Source: an uncultured Isosphaeraceae bacterium
GTDB taxonomy: Bacteria > Planctomycetota > Planctomycetia > Isosphaerales > Isosphaeraceae
Assembly: GCA_945957605.1 (NCBI GenBank)
Contig: CAMFLR010000007.1
Span: 62,001-126,000, forward strand
Direction: 5' to 3'
DNA length: 64,000 bases
Of the stretch, positions 53,409 to 62,323 are shown piece by piece. Both the position numbers and the translations under genes were made by a program. A model generated the notes under the pieces. That model ran no database searches, was not told the DNA's origin, and was given only the letters and a program-made list of their open reading frames with translations. The first letter of the stretch is position 1, and every line of letters starts with the position of its first letter.

Positions 53409-55670
53409 TCAGAGCAGCGGGTTACGGTTGAACTTCATGTAAGGCAGCCGCACGCCGCGAACCTTGAAGTGGTCGACCTGGATCGCGTTCGGAGCCCGGA
53501 AGCCGAGCGAGGCAGAGTACGTCACGACATCGTCCTGATCGACGCCGTCGCCCGACACGCCTAACCCGCCAACAAGCGTTGGCCTGCCGTTGATCGTCTT
53601 GTAAACACCCGAGGCACCGGGGAAGAAGACGATCCCGTTTTGATTCGCCGCAGCAGTCGGTGCGTGGAAGTTTGTCTGCGGGTTGAACGCGTCGTAACCG
53701 AGCACGCTTTGATAGGCGGAAATCGGTTTCGGTGCGCCGGTGACCGAATTGTCGTTGAGGATCGAGAACGGCCCTTGCGGGTAGACGTCGATGCCTTCAG
53801 GGAAGTGCGGCAGCGACAGATAGCGGAACGTGCGGTTCGTCAACGCCGTTCCCGGAATGAGGCCGGGCACCTGGTCCTGCGGCTGAAGCTGCTGGGCGTT
53901 GTTGTAGTAGGCGACGTTACGCGCCTTGGCCACGGCGACGTCGATCGAGAACATCGTCGCATCAGGCGTGCGATAGAGGCCGACGATGTTGCCGTCGAGG
54001 TCGGAGACGGCGAACACCATGCGGGCCGCGCGTCCCAGCGGGAGGCGAATCGCTGCACGAGTGCGGGCCGCTCGCAGAATTCCGTTGGCGACCATCTGGT
54101 AAACGTCGGCCGCGGTGATGCCCGTGCCGTCATGCGGCGTCACGAGCCAACCCGACGGAACGATCGTTCCGGTCTTGGTGTTGGCAGGCGCGCCTGTCGT
54201 GGGCGGCGTGGTCGGTGGCGTCGCTGCAGGGGCGCCAATCGCGGTATTTACGCCGTTCGCGACGGCCAGAGCCTTCGCCTGCTCGGCTGCGGTGGTCGGC
54301 TGGACGGTCGAGCTCGCTGTGAGCGTGAACGGCTGGGCCGACTGTCCCGCGGTGATGGGTAGGTCAATGCCGTTGACGGTTCCCTTGGTAAGCTGGAACC
54401 CAGGAGCGTCTTTGAACAGGTTGATCGGGCCCTGGTTACCGTTCGGGCCGAAGACGTCGAGCGTGATACCGACGAGGTCGATTCGGCCCTGGTAGAGCTG
54501 TGCACCGGGCTTCGTGAGGTTGATCGGCAGCAGGTCGAGGCCAGTCACTGGCGGCACGCCGGCGTAGGTGCCGATGTTCGTCGAGTGGCCGACGATGATC
54601 TTGGCACCTTGCGCACCACCCAGTGCGGCGAAGCTAACGAGCTCGGCTTCGAGCGACTTATCGACCTGCGTCGGGTCGTAGCCAACCTGGTTGAGCTTTG
54701 AGTTCTCAGCGCTGGCAAACCCGGTTGTGCCCGGGTAGAAGACGCCAATACCGCCGATCGTGACCGAGCCGGTCACCTGGCCCTTGGCGTTATAAGTATT
54801 GCGCTGGATGGGGATTCCACCCGGCAGCGTACCAATGCCACGAGGTTGGGCGTTGGGCTCAATGCCGGTGAGATATCCATAAGAGTCGGGCGGCGCAAGA
54901 CCGTCCCCGGCGGCAGTAATATTGGCTGGAATGTACTGGTCGGGCACGTTGAACCGGTTCGGGCGGACCTGACCTGTGCTGGGCACGACCGTCGTGTCAC
55001 GGTTCGTCAGCTCGATCTGGAAAAGGTCGACCTGAGGCGTGAAGGGGACGCCCGGAGGGAAGTGTCCCTTGATGCCGATCGGGGCGACAATACCCGGCCC
55101 CTTTGCAGTGGAATTCGGGTCGGTGATATTCGGATTCGAATTCACCTCTTGCGTGATCATGGTTGATTGGCTGATATCCTGAATCGTTCGCGACGTCAGC
55201 GGCGCTTCGTTGTTACCGAAGAAGGCGCCGGTGCGCGCTTCTGACATCGCGCCGTCGACGGCGAACGTCAGTGCGGCAGGATCATTCAGGATCGTCGGCG
55301 AGACGCCGGATTCGGCTCGAACGCCCAGCAACCGGCCGCCGCGGTCCATCACAACAATGATGGCCGACTGATCGGGGGTGGCAGCCGATGCGCGGTTGAG
55401 CAAATCCTCAACCTCGCTTGGCGTAAGCTGTTGCGCCGGTGTGGCGTCGCGATTGACGGCCGGCGGATTTACCGTCGCCTGATTGATGATATAGGCGGCC
55501 GTGCTGTTTTGCGGGTCGAGCGGATTCGGCGCAGGCACGGGCGCGGTTTGAATCGAGGAAAGCACCTGACGGGCTTCCAAGGAGTCATAAGAAGGAATTG
55601 CGTGACGGATTCGCCGGCGTTCTGGGCCGCCGAGGCTCGCCTTCATATTCGGCTTTCCATTCAGAGACAT
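53409..55670 (-). CDS. Exported protein with two GlcG/HbpS-type domains
   Basis: A 753-residue protein. Its N-terminus has the planctomycete surface motif in PSYDSLEARQVLSS. The first GlcG/HbpS (DUF336) domain (about 65-200) has the signature IIVVMDRGGRLLGVRAESG and AMSEARTGAFF. The second (about 505-620) has MVFAVSDLDGNIVGLYRTPD and VAVAKARNVAYY. Between them is a long connector with a TPPTTPPTTG-like stretch. HbpS in Streptomyces binds haem and relates to oxidative stress sensing; the role here is inferred only. ATG 55670 has GAGGAGGGAC upstream. It is divergent from the barrel gene. Confidence 0.82.
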   Translation of the reverse strand: MSLNGKPNMKASLGGPERRRIRHAIPSYDSLEARQVLSSIQTAPVPAPNPLDPQNSTAAYIINQATVNPPAVNRDATPAQQLTPSEVEDLLNRASAATPDQSAIIVVMDRGGRLLGVRAESGVSPTILNDPAALTFAVDGAMSEARTGAFFGNNEAPLTSRTIQDISQSTMITQEVNSNPNITDPNSTAKGPGIVAPIGIKGHFPPGVPFTPQVDLFQIELTNRDTTVVPSTGQVRPNRFNVPDQYIPANITAAGDGLAPPDSYGYLTGIEPNAQPRGIGTLPGGIPIQRNTYNAKGQVTGSVTIGGIGVFYPGTTGFASAENSKLNQVGYDPTQVDKSLEAELVSFAALGGAQGAKIIVGHSTNIGTYAGVPPVTGLDLLPINLTKPGAQLYQGRIDLVGITLDVFGPNGNQGPINLFKDAPGFQLTKGTVNGIDLPITAGQSAQPFTLTASSTVQPTTAAEQAKALAVANGVNTAIGAPAATPPTTPPTTGAPANTKTGTIVPSGWLVTPHDGTGITAADVYQMVANGILRAARTRAAIRLPLGRAARMVFAVSDLDGNIVGLYRTPDATMFSIDVAVAKARNVAYYNNAQQLQPQDQVPGLIPGTALTNRTFRYLSLPHFPEGIDVYPQGPFSILNDNSVTGAPKPISAYQSVLGYDAFNPQTNFHAPTAAANQNGIVFFPGASGVYKTINGRPTLVGGLGVSGDGVDQDDVVTYSASLGFRAPNAIQVDHFKVRGVRLPYMKFNRNPLL

Positions 55671-55909
55671 CCTTGTCCCTCCTCGATCACAGCCAGCCCG
55701 CGCAATCTGCGAACAGTTCGGTCCGTAGCCGTGTTATCGACCGCAAAAGGCGTCGTCATGAACCGCAAGTTCGATAAATCACGTTTTTTTGGCATAACCG
55801 TAATTACCCTTAAGGTCTGCCACGACGGTGACGATGTGTATGGCAAGTCGATGCGATGTGCGCTCGATTCCGAACCTGAGTTAAGGCAGTGTTTCGTGGA
55901 GTCAGAAGT

Positions 55910-57874
55910 ATGACTCGAACGTCGTATGCCGCGCCGGGCCACATCAGAGGGTGGCTCAGCCTCCCGCTGATCGTTGCCGTGCTGGGCGCCACCCCCCAGG
56001 CTCGAGCTCAGTCTCCGGCTCCCGCTTCACTGCCTGCTCCTGCGGCTGTCGCGAGTCCGTCTACGGACGCCGAAGTCAAACCGACTCAGGCGTTCGACTT
56101 GCCGCCGCTGCCCGAACCTTCGTATCCATTGCTGCGTTCGCCAGTGGAACCTGTCTTCCCGACGCCGATCGCCGACAACTTGCCGTCGGCGCTGTTCCGC
56201 ACGCCGCGGGACCTTCCCAACGGCTACACGGGGCCGTCAAGCGTCTTGCCTCGCGAGGCTCAAACGACGGCCGATTTCGTGCCGATCGAAGACCGCTGGC
56301 GCCTTGGTTTCCCTCTATGGGACCGCTACGGCACGAATCATCCCTTCATGGACGACTCGCCGTATGAGCCGGGATCGATTCTCAACCCCTACCGTCAGAA
56401 CGTGCTCAAGGGTGATTACCCCTTCATCGGTCAGCACGTGTTCTTTGAGCTGACAGCGAACCAGTTTACGTTCATGGAAGGGCGATCGGTTCCGGTTCAG
56501 ACCGGAGCCTTCGAAAGTACGGCCCGTCCGAACCAGTTCTCATTCTTTGGACACCCGAACCAGTTCTTCATCACGAACTTCTCGTCGCTCTCGTTCGAGA
56601 TCTTCCACGGTGAAGCGGGGTTCAAACCCAAAGACTGGATGATCAAGTTCACGCCTGTTTATAACGTGAACAACGTTGCTCTGTCCGAACTGGCGAACGT
56701 CAATCCGAACGTCTTGCAAGGGACGACTCGTAACCGCACGTTCTTCGCGGTGCAGGAACTGTTCGCTGAATACAAGATCGCCGACCTGAGCCCGAATTAC
56801 GACTTCGCGAGCATGCGAGTCGGTAACCAGTTCTTTGTCAGCGACTTCCGCGGCTTTATCTTCAACGATATCAACCGCGCTGTGCGGCTCTTCGGCACGC
56901 GGAACTCGAATCGCGATCAGTTCAACCTTGCCTTCTTCCGCCAGTGGGAAAAGGACACGAACAGCGGTTTGAACTCGTTCCATGATCGCAATCAAGACAT
57001 TGTGATTGCTAACTACTATCGCCAGGACTTCCTCTTTCCCGGCTACACGGTAACGGGTAGCGTCCACTACAACCACGACAGTCCGACGTTCAAGATCAAC
57101 AAGAACCGTTTCCTGGTTCGTCCCGACGCGTCGGGTATTTTCCAGAAGCACACGCTCGACGTCGTCTACCTCGGCTTCGCAGGCGACGGTCACATCGGCC
57201 GAATCAACGTCAACAACGCGTTCTACTGGGCGTTCGGTCACGACAGTTTGAATCCGATCGCCAACCGTCCGCAAGATATCAGCGCCCAGATGGCGGCCCT
57301 CGAACTATCGTACGACCGCGACTGGATGCGGTTCCGCACGTCGATTCTCTGGTTCTCCGGCGACCATAGCGTGAACAACGGCCACGCGACCGGCTTCGAC
57401 GGTATCTTGAACAACCAGAACTTCGCGGGCGGTATCTTCAGCTACGTCCAGCGCCAGTCGCTGCCGCTCTTCGGTGTGAACGTCATCAACAACAACTCGT
57501 TCATCCCGAACTTGCGTTCGAGCCAGATTCAGGCCCAATCGAACTTCGTGAACCCCGGTTTGCTGCTCTACAACATCGGTCAGGACATGGACCTGACGCC
57601 CAAGCTGAAGATGGTCAACAACATCAACTTTGAATGGTTCGACTCAACGGTTGTCTTGCAGCAGTACCTCTATCAGCCGAACATCCGCAAAGGAATCGGT
57701 ACCGATCTCTCGAGCGGTTTCGTTTACCGTCCCTTCCTGAGCGACAATGTGATCTGCGTCGCCGGTGTGACGACCCTTCTGCCCGGCCTGGGATTCCGCG
57801 ACCTTTACAGCAACTACGGAAACCGGGTCGACTTCCCGCTCGCCGGCTTCCTGTCGATGGCGTTCACGTTCTAA
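55910..57874 (+). CDS. Predicted outer-membrane beta-barrel protein
   Basis: A 654-residue exported protein. A signal sequence (LSLPLIVAVLGATPQARA) and a Pro/Ala-rich stretch precede a region of many short amphipathic strands with aromatic girdles: for example FFELTANQFTFMEG, FNLAFFRQWEKDT, YTVTGSVHYNHD and FPLAGFLSMAFTF at the very C-terminus. That last strand, ending in F-T-F, is a classic outer-membrane targeting signal. No family recognised. It lies between the tandem GlcG gene and the ten-haem cytochrome, so a porin-cytochrome partnership is possible, but the barrel call is from pattern, not homology. I chose ATG 55910. Confidence 0.68.
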   Translation: MTRTSYAAPGHIRGWLSLPLIVAVLGATPQARAQSPAPASLPAPAAVASPSTDAEVKPTQAFDLPPLPEPSYPLLRSPVEPVFPTPIADNLPSALFRTPRDLPNGYTGPSSVLPREAQTTADFVPIEDRWRLGFPLWDRYGTNHPFMDDSPYEPGSILNPYRQNVLKGDYPFIGQHVFFELTANQFTFMEGRSVPVQTGAFESTARPNQFSFFGHPNQFFITNFSSLSFEIFHGEAGFKPKDWMIKFTPVYNVNNVALSELANVNPNVLQGTTRNRTFFAVQELFAEYKIADLSPNYDFASMRVGNQFFVSDFRGFIFNDINRAVRLFGTRNSNRDQFNLAFFRQWEKDTNSGLNSFHDRNQDIVIANYYRQDFLFPGYTVTGSVHYNHDSPTFKINKNRFLVRPDASGIFQKHTLDVVYLGFAGDGHIGRINVNNAFYWAFGHDSLNPIANRPQDISAQMAALELSYDRDWMRFRTSILWFSGDHSVNNGHATGFDGILNNQNFAGGIFSYVQRQSLPLFGVNVINNNSFIPNLRSSQIQAQSNFVNPGLLLYNIGQDMDLTPKLKMVNNINFEWFDSTVVLQQYLYQPNIRKGIGTDLSSGFVYRPFLSDNVICVAGVTTLLPGLGFRDLYSNYGNRVDFPLAGFLSMAFTF

Positions 57875-57913
57875 AGCCGCAGGCCCATTCGATCCGAAGT
57901 GCGGCTGAGTGCC

Positions 57914-57938
57914 ATGCTTACGCGAATTGCGTAAGCAT
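57914..57938 (+). terminator. Perfect hairpin after the barrel gene
   Basis: ATGCTTACGC (57914-57923), loop GAATT, GCGTAAGCAT (57929-57938). Forty bases after the barrel gene's stop, so a likely transcript end. No strong T-run follows. Confidence 0.5.
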
Positions 57939-57997
57939 GCGGTCGTTTATGGAACTCACAATTTCGAGCTTTTCTTTTGGCCGAAGTGCTTCAGATC

Positions 57998-58098
57998 GGG
58001 TGCCAGTGGCTGTGCCAGTGCTCTTCGGTTCATTTCGCATAGAATCGCACTGGCAGAGCATGCAGTGCGCATCTCCAATACTTCGCTTTGCCAGTGTT
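57998..58098. repeat. Double-palindrome dispersed repeat, copy 2
   Basis: GGGTGCCAGTGGCTGTGCCAGTGCTCTT starts it (57998 onwards), and a second stem with CACTGGC/GCCAGTG parts follows to 58098. Same word order as the copies at 2361 and 62237, but with a longer interior. Non-coding. Confidence 0.65.
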
Positions 58099-58249
58099 AT
58101 CGAATCCATTGTTGCGAATCTCGCGCCAAAGCGGGGTTGACCAATTCTGGTCAGTCTGTCTAATACCCGCGCTTCTCTCCATAGATTGAGTGGAATGATT
58201 CCGCCGCCCGCAGTTGGGCGCCACCGCTGACACGGAGGTCGACGGACCG

Positions 58250-61200
58250 ATGCGCCGCCTCATTATCCACGCAGCTACAGCCAGTTTGGTGCTGGGTCTC
58301 GTCCAGGCGGCCTACGGGCAAGCCGGCTCGAAGTACGTCGCCTATGAGAAGCCGGTCGCGGTGCGCAAGCCGGTCGAGCTCGTACATCCGATCGATAAGG
58401 ATGTAAAAAAGGCTCAGTTCGACCTCGCTGGCCAGGATCAGGCCGATGCGCTTGCGAAAAGCGTCGGCTGCGTGAATTGCCACCAGAACAGCCACGATCC
58501 CCACGCGAAAGACACGGTCAAGCTGGGCTGCACCGATTGCCACGGTGGAAATGCGGCGACGAATATCAAGGAACTCGCCCACGTTTTGCCTCGCTATCCC
58601 GAGATCTGGCGGACATCCGCCAATCCGGTCCGGTCTTACACGCTGCTCAACCACGAGTCGCCCGAATTCAACCGATTCGTGAATCCCGGCGACCTCCGCA
58701 TTGCGCACATTAGCTGCGGTACGAGCGGGTGCCATCCCAGCGAGGTGCTTAACAATCGCAAGAGCATGATGACGCACGGAGCCATGCTCTGGGGCGCTGC
58801 TCTTTACAACAACGGCGGCTTTCCGCTCAAACGCGCGCGGTTCGGCGAAAGTTACAGCATGAACGGTGTGCCGCAGCGGATTCAAACCGTGCCGCCGCCC
58901 ACCGATTACGAAATCCAGGTCAAGGGCGTGCTGCCCTATCTCGACCCGCTTCCCAAGTTCGCGATGACTCAGCCGGGCAACATCCTCCGCATCTTCGAAC
59001 GCGGCGGTAAGGGCCGTCCCGAAGTCGGCATTCCAGACATCTTCGAAGATCCGGGCCGCCCCGGCGTTCGTCTCTCGAATCGCGGCCTCGGTACACTCAA
59101 CCGTACCGACCCCGTTTTCATCGGCTTGCAGAAAACCCGTCTCTTCGACCCCACGCTCAACTTCCTCGGCACGAACGACCATCCTGGCGACTATCGCTCA
59201 GCGGGTTGCACGGCGTGCCACGTCGTGTATGCCAACGACCGCTCGCCGGTTCACTCGGGACCGTTCGCCAAGTTCGGCAACAGGGGGACAAGCTTCTCCG
59301 ACGACCCGATGATCCCCAAGAATGAGTCGGGCCACCCGATCGAACATAAGTTCGTGAACGCTCCGCCGAGCAGCCAGTGCATCATTTGCCACGTGCACCC
59401 GGGCACGACGGTCATGAATTCCTACCTCGGCTTCATGTGGTGGGATAACGAGACCGACGGCGAGTTCATGTATCCCAAGAAGGAAAAGCACCCGAGCGCC
59501 GAAGAAGTCGTGCTCGCGTCGATGCGAAATCCTGAGGAAGCAGCGGTTCGTGGAAACTGGGGCGACCCGAAATTCCTCGACAACCTGACCGACCTCAACC
59601 CCTACCTCAAACACACCCAGTTCGCCGACTTCCACGGCCACGGCTGGGTGTTCAAATCGGTCTTCAAGAAAGACCGCAAAGGCAATCTCCTCGACTCCGA
59701 AGGCGACATCGTCCCGCAGCCTGACACCGCCGCGCTCATGGCGAGCATGGTGCCGCCATCCGCCAAGGAACGTGTCGAAGGCAAGAGCGACCGTCACGGG
59801 GTGCCCGCACACCTGATGGACATCCACCTCGAGAAGGGGATGCACTGCGTCGACTGCCACTTCATCGTGAGTGCGCACGGCAATGGCAAGCTCTACGGCG
59901 AAGTGCGTAACGCCATCGAAATCCAGTGCATCGACTGCCACGGCACCGTCAAGAATCGCACGAACCTTCGATCGAGCGGCCCGGCATCGCCGGAAGGCGG
60001 TATCAATCTCGCATCGCTCCGCACGCCTTCGGGCAAGCCGCGATTCGAGCGCCGCGGGAACGTCGTCATTCAGAACTCGATGGTCGAGCCGAACCAGTCG
60101 TGGCGCATCGTGCAGACCACCGACACGCTCGATAGATCGAGCATGGATTACAACCAAAAGTCCCACATGGCCAAGACCGTTCGTCACGAGAACGGCCAGA
60201 TGGTCTGGGGCGATCTGCCCGCCGACGTCAACCAGTGCGCTCACGCCGACGACAACATGAGCTGCATTTCGTGCCACTCGTCGTGGAATCCGTCCTGCTA
60301 CGGCTGTCACCTGCCGCAGAAGGCGAATTACAAGATGCCCGAGTTGCACAACAACGGCGATGTGTCGCGTAACTACACGGCGTATAACTTCCAGACGTTG
60401 CGTGACGATGTGTTCATGCTCGCCCGCGACGGCGACGTGACCCGCAATCGCATCAATCCCGCGCGATCGAGCTGTGCGATCCACGTCGGTTCGTACAACG
60501 CGAACCGCGAGTCGATTTACGTCCAGCAGCAAACGATTTCGGCGGAAGGTTTCTCCGGTATCGCGTTCAGCACAAACGTCCCGCACACGGTGCGCGGCGG
60601 ACCGAGGCTTGACCGCAATACCGGCCGAGCGTTGAATCCCGCGAACTACCTGTCGGGCCGAAACGAGACCAAGCAGTGCACCGACTGCCACGTCTCGAAG
60701 GAAAACGACAACAACGCGATCATGGCCCAGCTCATGATGCAGGGCACGAACTACACGAACTTCATTGGCCGTTACTGCTGGATTGGTGCCGACCACGACG
60801 GCCTCGTCGCCGCGATCGTCACCGAACGCGACGAACCGCAAACCGTCATCGGTAGTTCGCTGCACAAGACGGTCTATCCCGAGCGGTACGCAAAGCACGT
60901 CGAGCATGGCCGCGAGCTTGAAGGATACGAGCACCCGGGTAAGGACATCTCCAAGACTCTTACTCGCAGCCCGCTGACTTCGACGATCACCAGCTTGCAG
61001 CTCCGCGGTGAATACCTCTACGCCGCGTGCGGAGAGCAGGGGATGCGCGTGTTCGACGTCGCGTTCATCGACGACAAGGCGTTCTCGGAACGCATCACGA
61101 CAGCCCCGGTCTCACCGCTTGGCCAGAAGTTCTTCGTGAAGAGCAAGTTCGCGACCGCCGTCGCAGCGCCGACGACGATCGCCCCCGACCCGACGCGTGC

Positions 61201-62161
61201 CAAGAGCCACCGTCCCGAGAACCACGAAGTCAATCGCGTGCATGCTCTCTATGCATACATCTACTTCGTCGACAAGTTTGAAGGTCTGATTGCTGTCGGC
61301 GCGGGGACGCTGCTCGACGGTAATCCGCTCAACAACTTCCTCGAGCGGGCTGTCACTTACAACCCGAACAACATCCTCTGCGGCGCAAACAACATCACGA
61401 TCGTCGGCACGTATGCTTACATCACGTGCAACGCCGGTCTCGTGGTTGTTTCGCTCGACGATCCGACCAAGCCGGTCGTCACCCAGGTGATTGGTCACGA
61501 GGTCCTGCACGGAGCGAAGGCCTTCCAGGCTCAGTTCCGCTACGGTTTCGCGACCGACGAACATGGCCTGACGGTTTTCGACATCACCGACCTGGCCCAC
61601 CCGACCGTCATCACCAAGCTGCCGATCGAACACGCTCACAACCTCTACCTCGCGCGGACGTATGCCTACGTGGCCGCTGGACCGCAGGGGCTGGTGATCG
61701 TCGACATCGAAAACCCCGAGCAGCCGAAGATCGATCAGATCTTCAACGCCCACGGCGAGATCAACGACGCGCACGACGTGAAGCTTGGCATCACGAACGT
61801 CTCGCAGTTCGCGTACATCGCCGACGGTAAGAACGGTCTCCGCGTCGTTCAGCTTACGTCGCCAGATACGCCCGGCAACGACGGGTTCAGCCCGCGGCCG
61901 ACTCCGGAACTTGTCGCCACGTTCAAGATTCCGCTCGGCGGCGAGGCTCTGGCGATCAGCGAGGGTGTCGACCGCGACCGCGCGATCGACGAGTCGGGCA
62001 ATCAACTTGCGGTGTTTGGACGCGTGGGGGCTCACCCACTCTCGCTCGACAACCAGCGCAAGATGTACCTGAACGGCGGCCAGCTCTATCGCGTGTCGGA
62101 TGACCCGCAAGACCCGGTGTTCCCCGGACCTCGGCCGCTCAACTTGCCGAAAGATCGGTAA
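58250..62161 (+). CDS. Ten-haem cytochrome c fused to LVIVD repeats
   Basis: An approximately 1303-residue exported protein. After a signal peptide (ATASLVLGLVQAAYGQA), ten covalent haem sites are seen: nine CxxCH (CVNCH, CTDCH, CTACH, CIICH, CVDCH, CIDCH, CISCH, CYGCH and CTDCH, at about residues 74, 93, 319, 377, 533, 559, 671, 683 and 810) and one CxxxxCH (CGTSGCH, about 155). The last 400 residues (from about 890) are LVIVD-type propeller repeats such as AYVAAGPQGLVIVDIENPEQP and DEHGLTVFDITDLAHP. It probably carries electrons across or outside the outer membrane; donor and acceptor are unknown. I chose ATG 58250 with GGAGG upstream, because the upstream TTG at 58214 adds non-signal residues. 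Confidence 0.88.
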   Translation: MRRLIIHAATASLVLGLVQAAYGQAGSKYVAYEKPVAVRKPVELVHPIDKDVKKAQFDLAGQDQADALAKSVGCVNCHQNSHDPHAKDTVKLGCTDCHGGNAATNIKELAHVLPRYPEIWRTSANPVRSYTLLNHESPEFNRFVNPGDLRIAHISCGTSGCHPSEVLNNRKSMMTHGAMLWGAALYNNGGFPLKRARFGESYSMNGVPQRIQTVPPPTDYEIQVKGVLPYLDPLPKFAMTQPGNILRIFERGGKGRPEVGIPDIFEDPGRPGVRLSNRGLGTLNRTDPVFIGLQKTRLFDPTLNFLGTNDHPGDYRSAGCTACHVVYANDRSPVHSGPFAKFGNRGTSFSDDPMIPKNESGHPIEHKFVNAPPSSQCIICHVHPGTTVMNSYLGFMWWDNETDGEFMYPKKEKHPSAEEVVLASMRNPEEAAVRGNWGDPKFLDNLTDLNPYLKHTQFADFHGHGWVFKSVFKKDRKGNLLDSEGDIVPQPDTAALMASMVPPSAKERVEGKSDRHGVPAHLMDIHLEKGMHCVDCHFIVSAHGNGKLYGEVRNAIEIQCIDCHGTVKNRTNLRSSGPASPEGGINLASLRTPSGKPRFERRGNVVIQNSMVEPNQSWRIVQTTDTLDRSSMDYNQKSHMAKTVRHENGQMVWGDLPADVNQCAHADDNMSCISCHSSWNPSCYGCHLPQKANYKMPELHNNGDVSRNYTAYNFQTLRDDVFMLARDGDVTRNRINPARSSCAIHVGSYNANRESIYVQQQTISAEGFSGIAFSTNVPHTVRGGPRLDRNTGRALNPANYLSGRNETKQCTDCHVSKENDNNAIMAQLMMQGTNYTNFIGRYCWIGADHDGLVAAIVTERDEPQTVIGSSLHKTVYPERYAKHVEHGRELEGYEHPGKDISKTLTRSPLTSTITSLQLRGEYLYAACGEQGMRVFDVAFIDDKAFSERITTAPVSPLGQKFFVKSKFATAVAAPTTIAPDPTRAKSHRPENHEVNRVHALYAYIYFVDKFEGLIAVGAGTLLDGNPLNNFLERAVTYNPNNILCGANNITIVGTYAYITCNAGLVVVSLDDPTKPVVTQVIGHEVLHGAKAFQAQFRYGFATDEHGLTVFDITDLAHPTVITKLPIEHAHNLYLARTYAYVAAGPQGLVIVDIENPEQPKIDQIFNAHGEINDAHDVKLGITNVSQFAYIADGKNGLRVVQLTSPDTPGNDGFSPRPTPELVATFKIPLGGEALAISEGVDRDRAIDESGNQLAVFGRVGAHPLSLDNQRKMYLNGGQLYRVSDDPQDPVFPGPRPLNLPKDR

Positions 62162-62181
62162 TCGTCTCGCAGTAAAAAACA

Positions 62182-62225
62182 AAACGGCCCGCCAGACTCG
62201 AACTGAGTTTGGCGGGCCGTTTTTG
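62182..62225. terminator. Bidirectional terminator between convergent cytochrome genes
   Basis: AAACGGCCCGCCA (62182-62194) pairs with TGGCGGGCCGTTT (62210-62222), with T-rich tract following on the plus strand and A-rich tract (read as T on the minus strand) before it. It serves both converging cytochrome genes. Confidence 0.9.
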
Positions 62226-62236
62226 TTTTTGCGGTT

Positions 62237-62300
62237 GGGTGCCACTGGCTAAGCCAGTGAGTCTTTGCATTTGGATGCACTGGCATAGCCAGTGGCACCC
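62237..62300. repeat. Double-palindrome dispersed repeat, copy 3 (best preserved)
   Basis: The outer arms GGGTGCCACTGGCT (62237-62250) and AGCCAGTGGCACCC (62287-62300) are perfect inverted repeats. Each half is itself a hairpin: CACTGGCT-A-AGCCAGTG (62243-62259) and CACTGGC-ATA-GCCAGTG. So it is two hairpins in inverted orientation, like a bacterial interspersed mosaic element. Confidence 0.85.
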
Positions 62301-62323
62301 GAGCTTTCTAAAGAGAAGAAACT

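Larger units (their letters stand above)
57875..58249. other. Intergenic region with terminator and repeat, before the ten-haem cytochrome gene
   Basis: A 375-base gap with two elements listed separately: a hairpin at 57914-57938 and the double-palindrome repeat at 57998-58098. A GGAGG ribosome-binding site (58234-58238) serves the cytochrome gene. An 84-codon open frame overlapping the repeat lacks coding signature. Confidence 0.5.

Noticed and set aside
57909-58163. 84-codon open frame over the repeat in the gap
   Set aside because: It lies on the palindromic repeat copy, with no ribosome-binding site and no homology.
59198-60934. Minus-strand open frame (578 codons) antisense to the ten-haem cytochrome
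   Set aside because: The haem motifs are on the plus strand; the antisense translation has no motif and abnormal composition.
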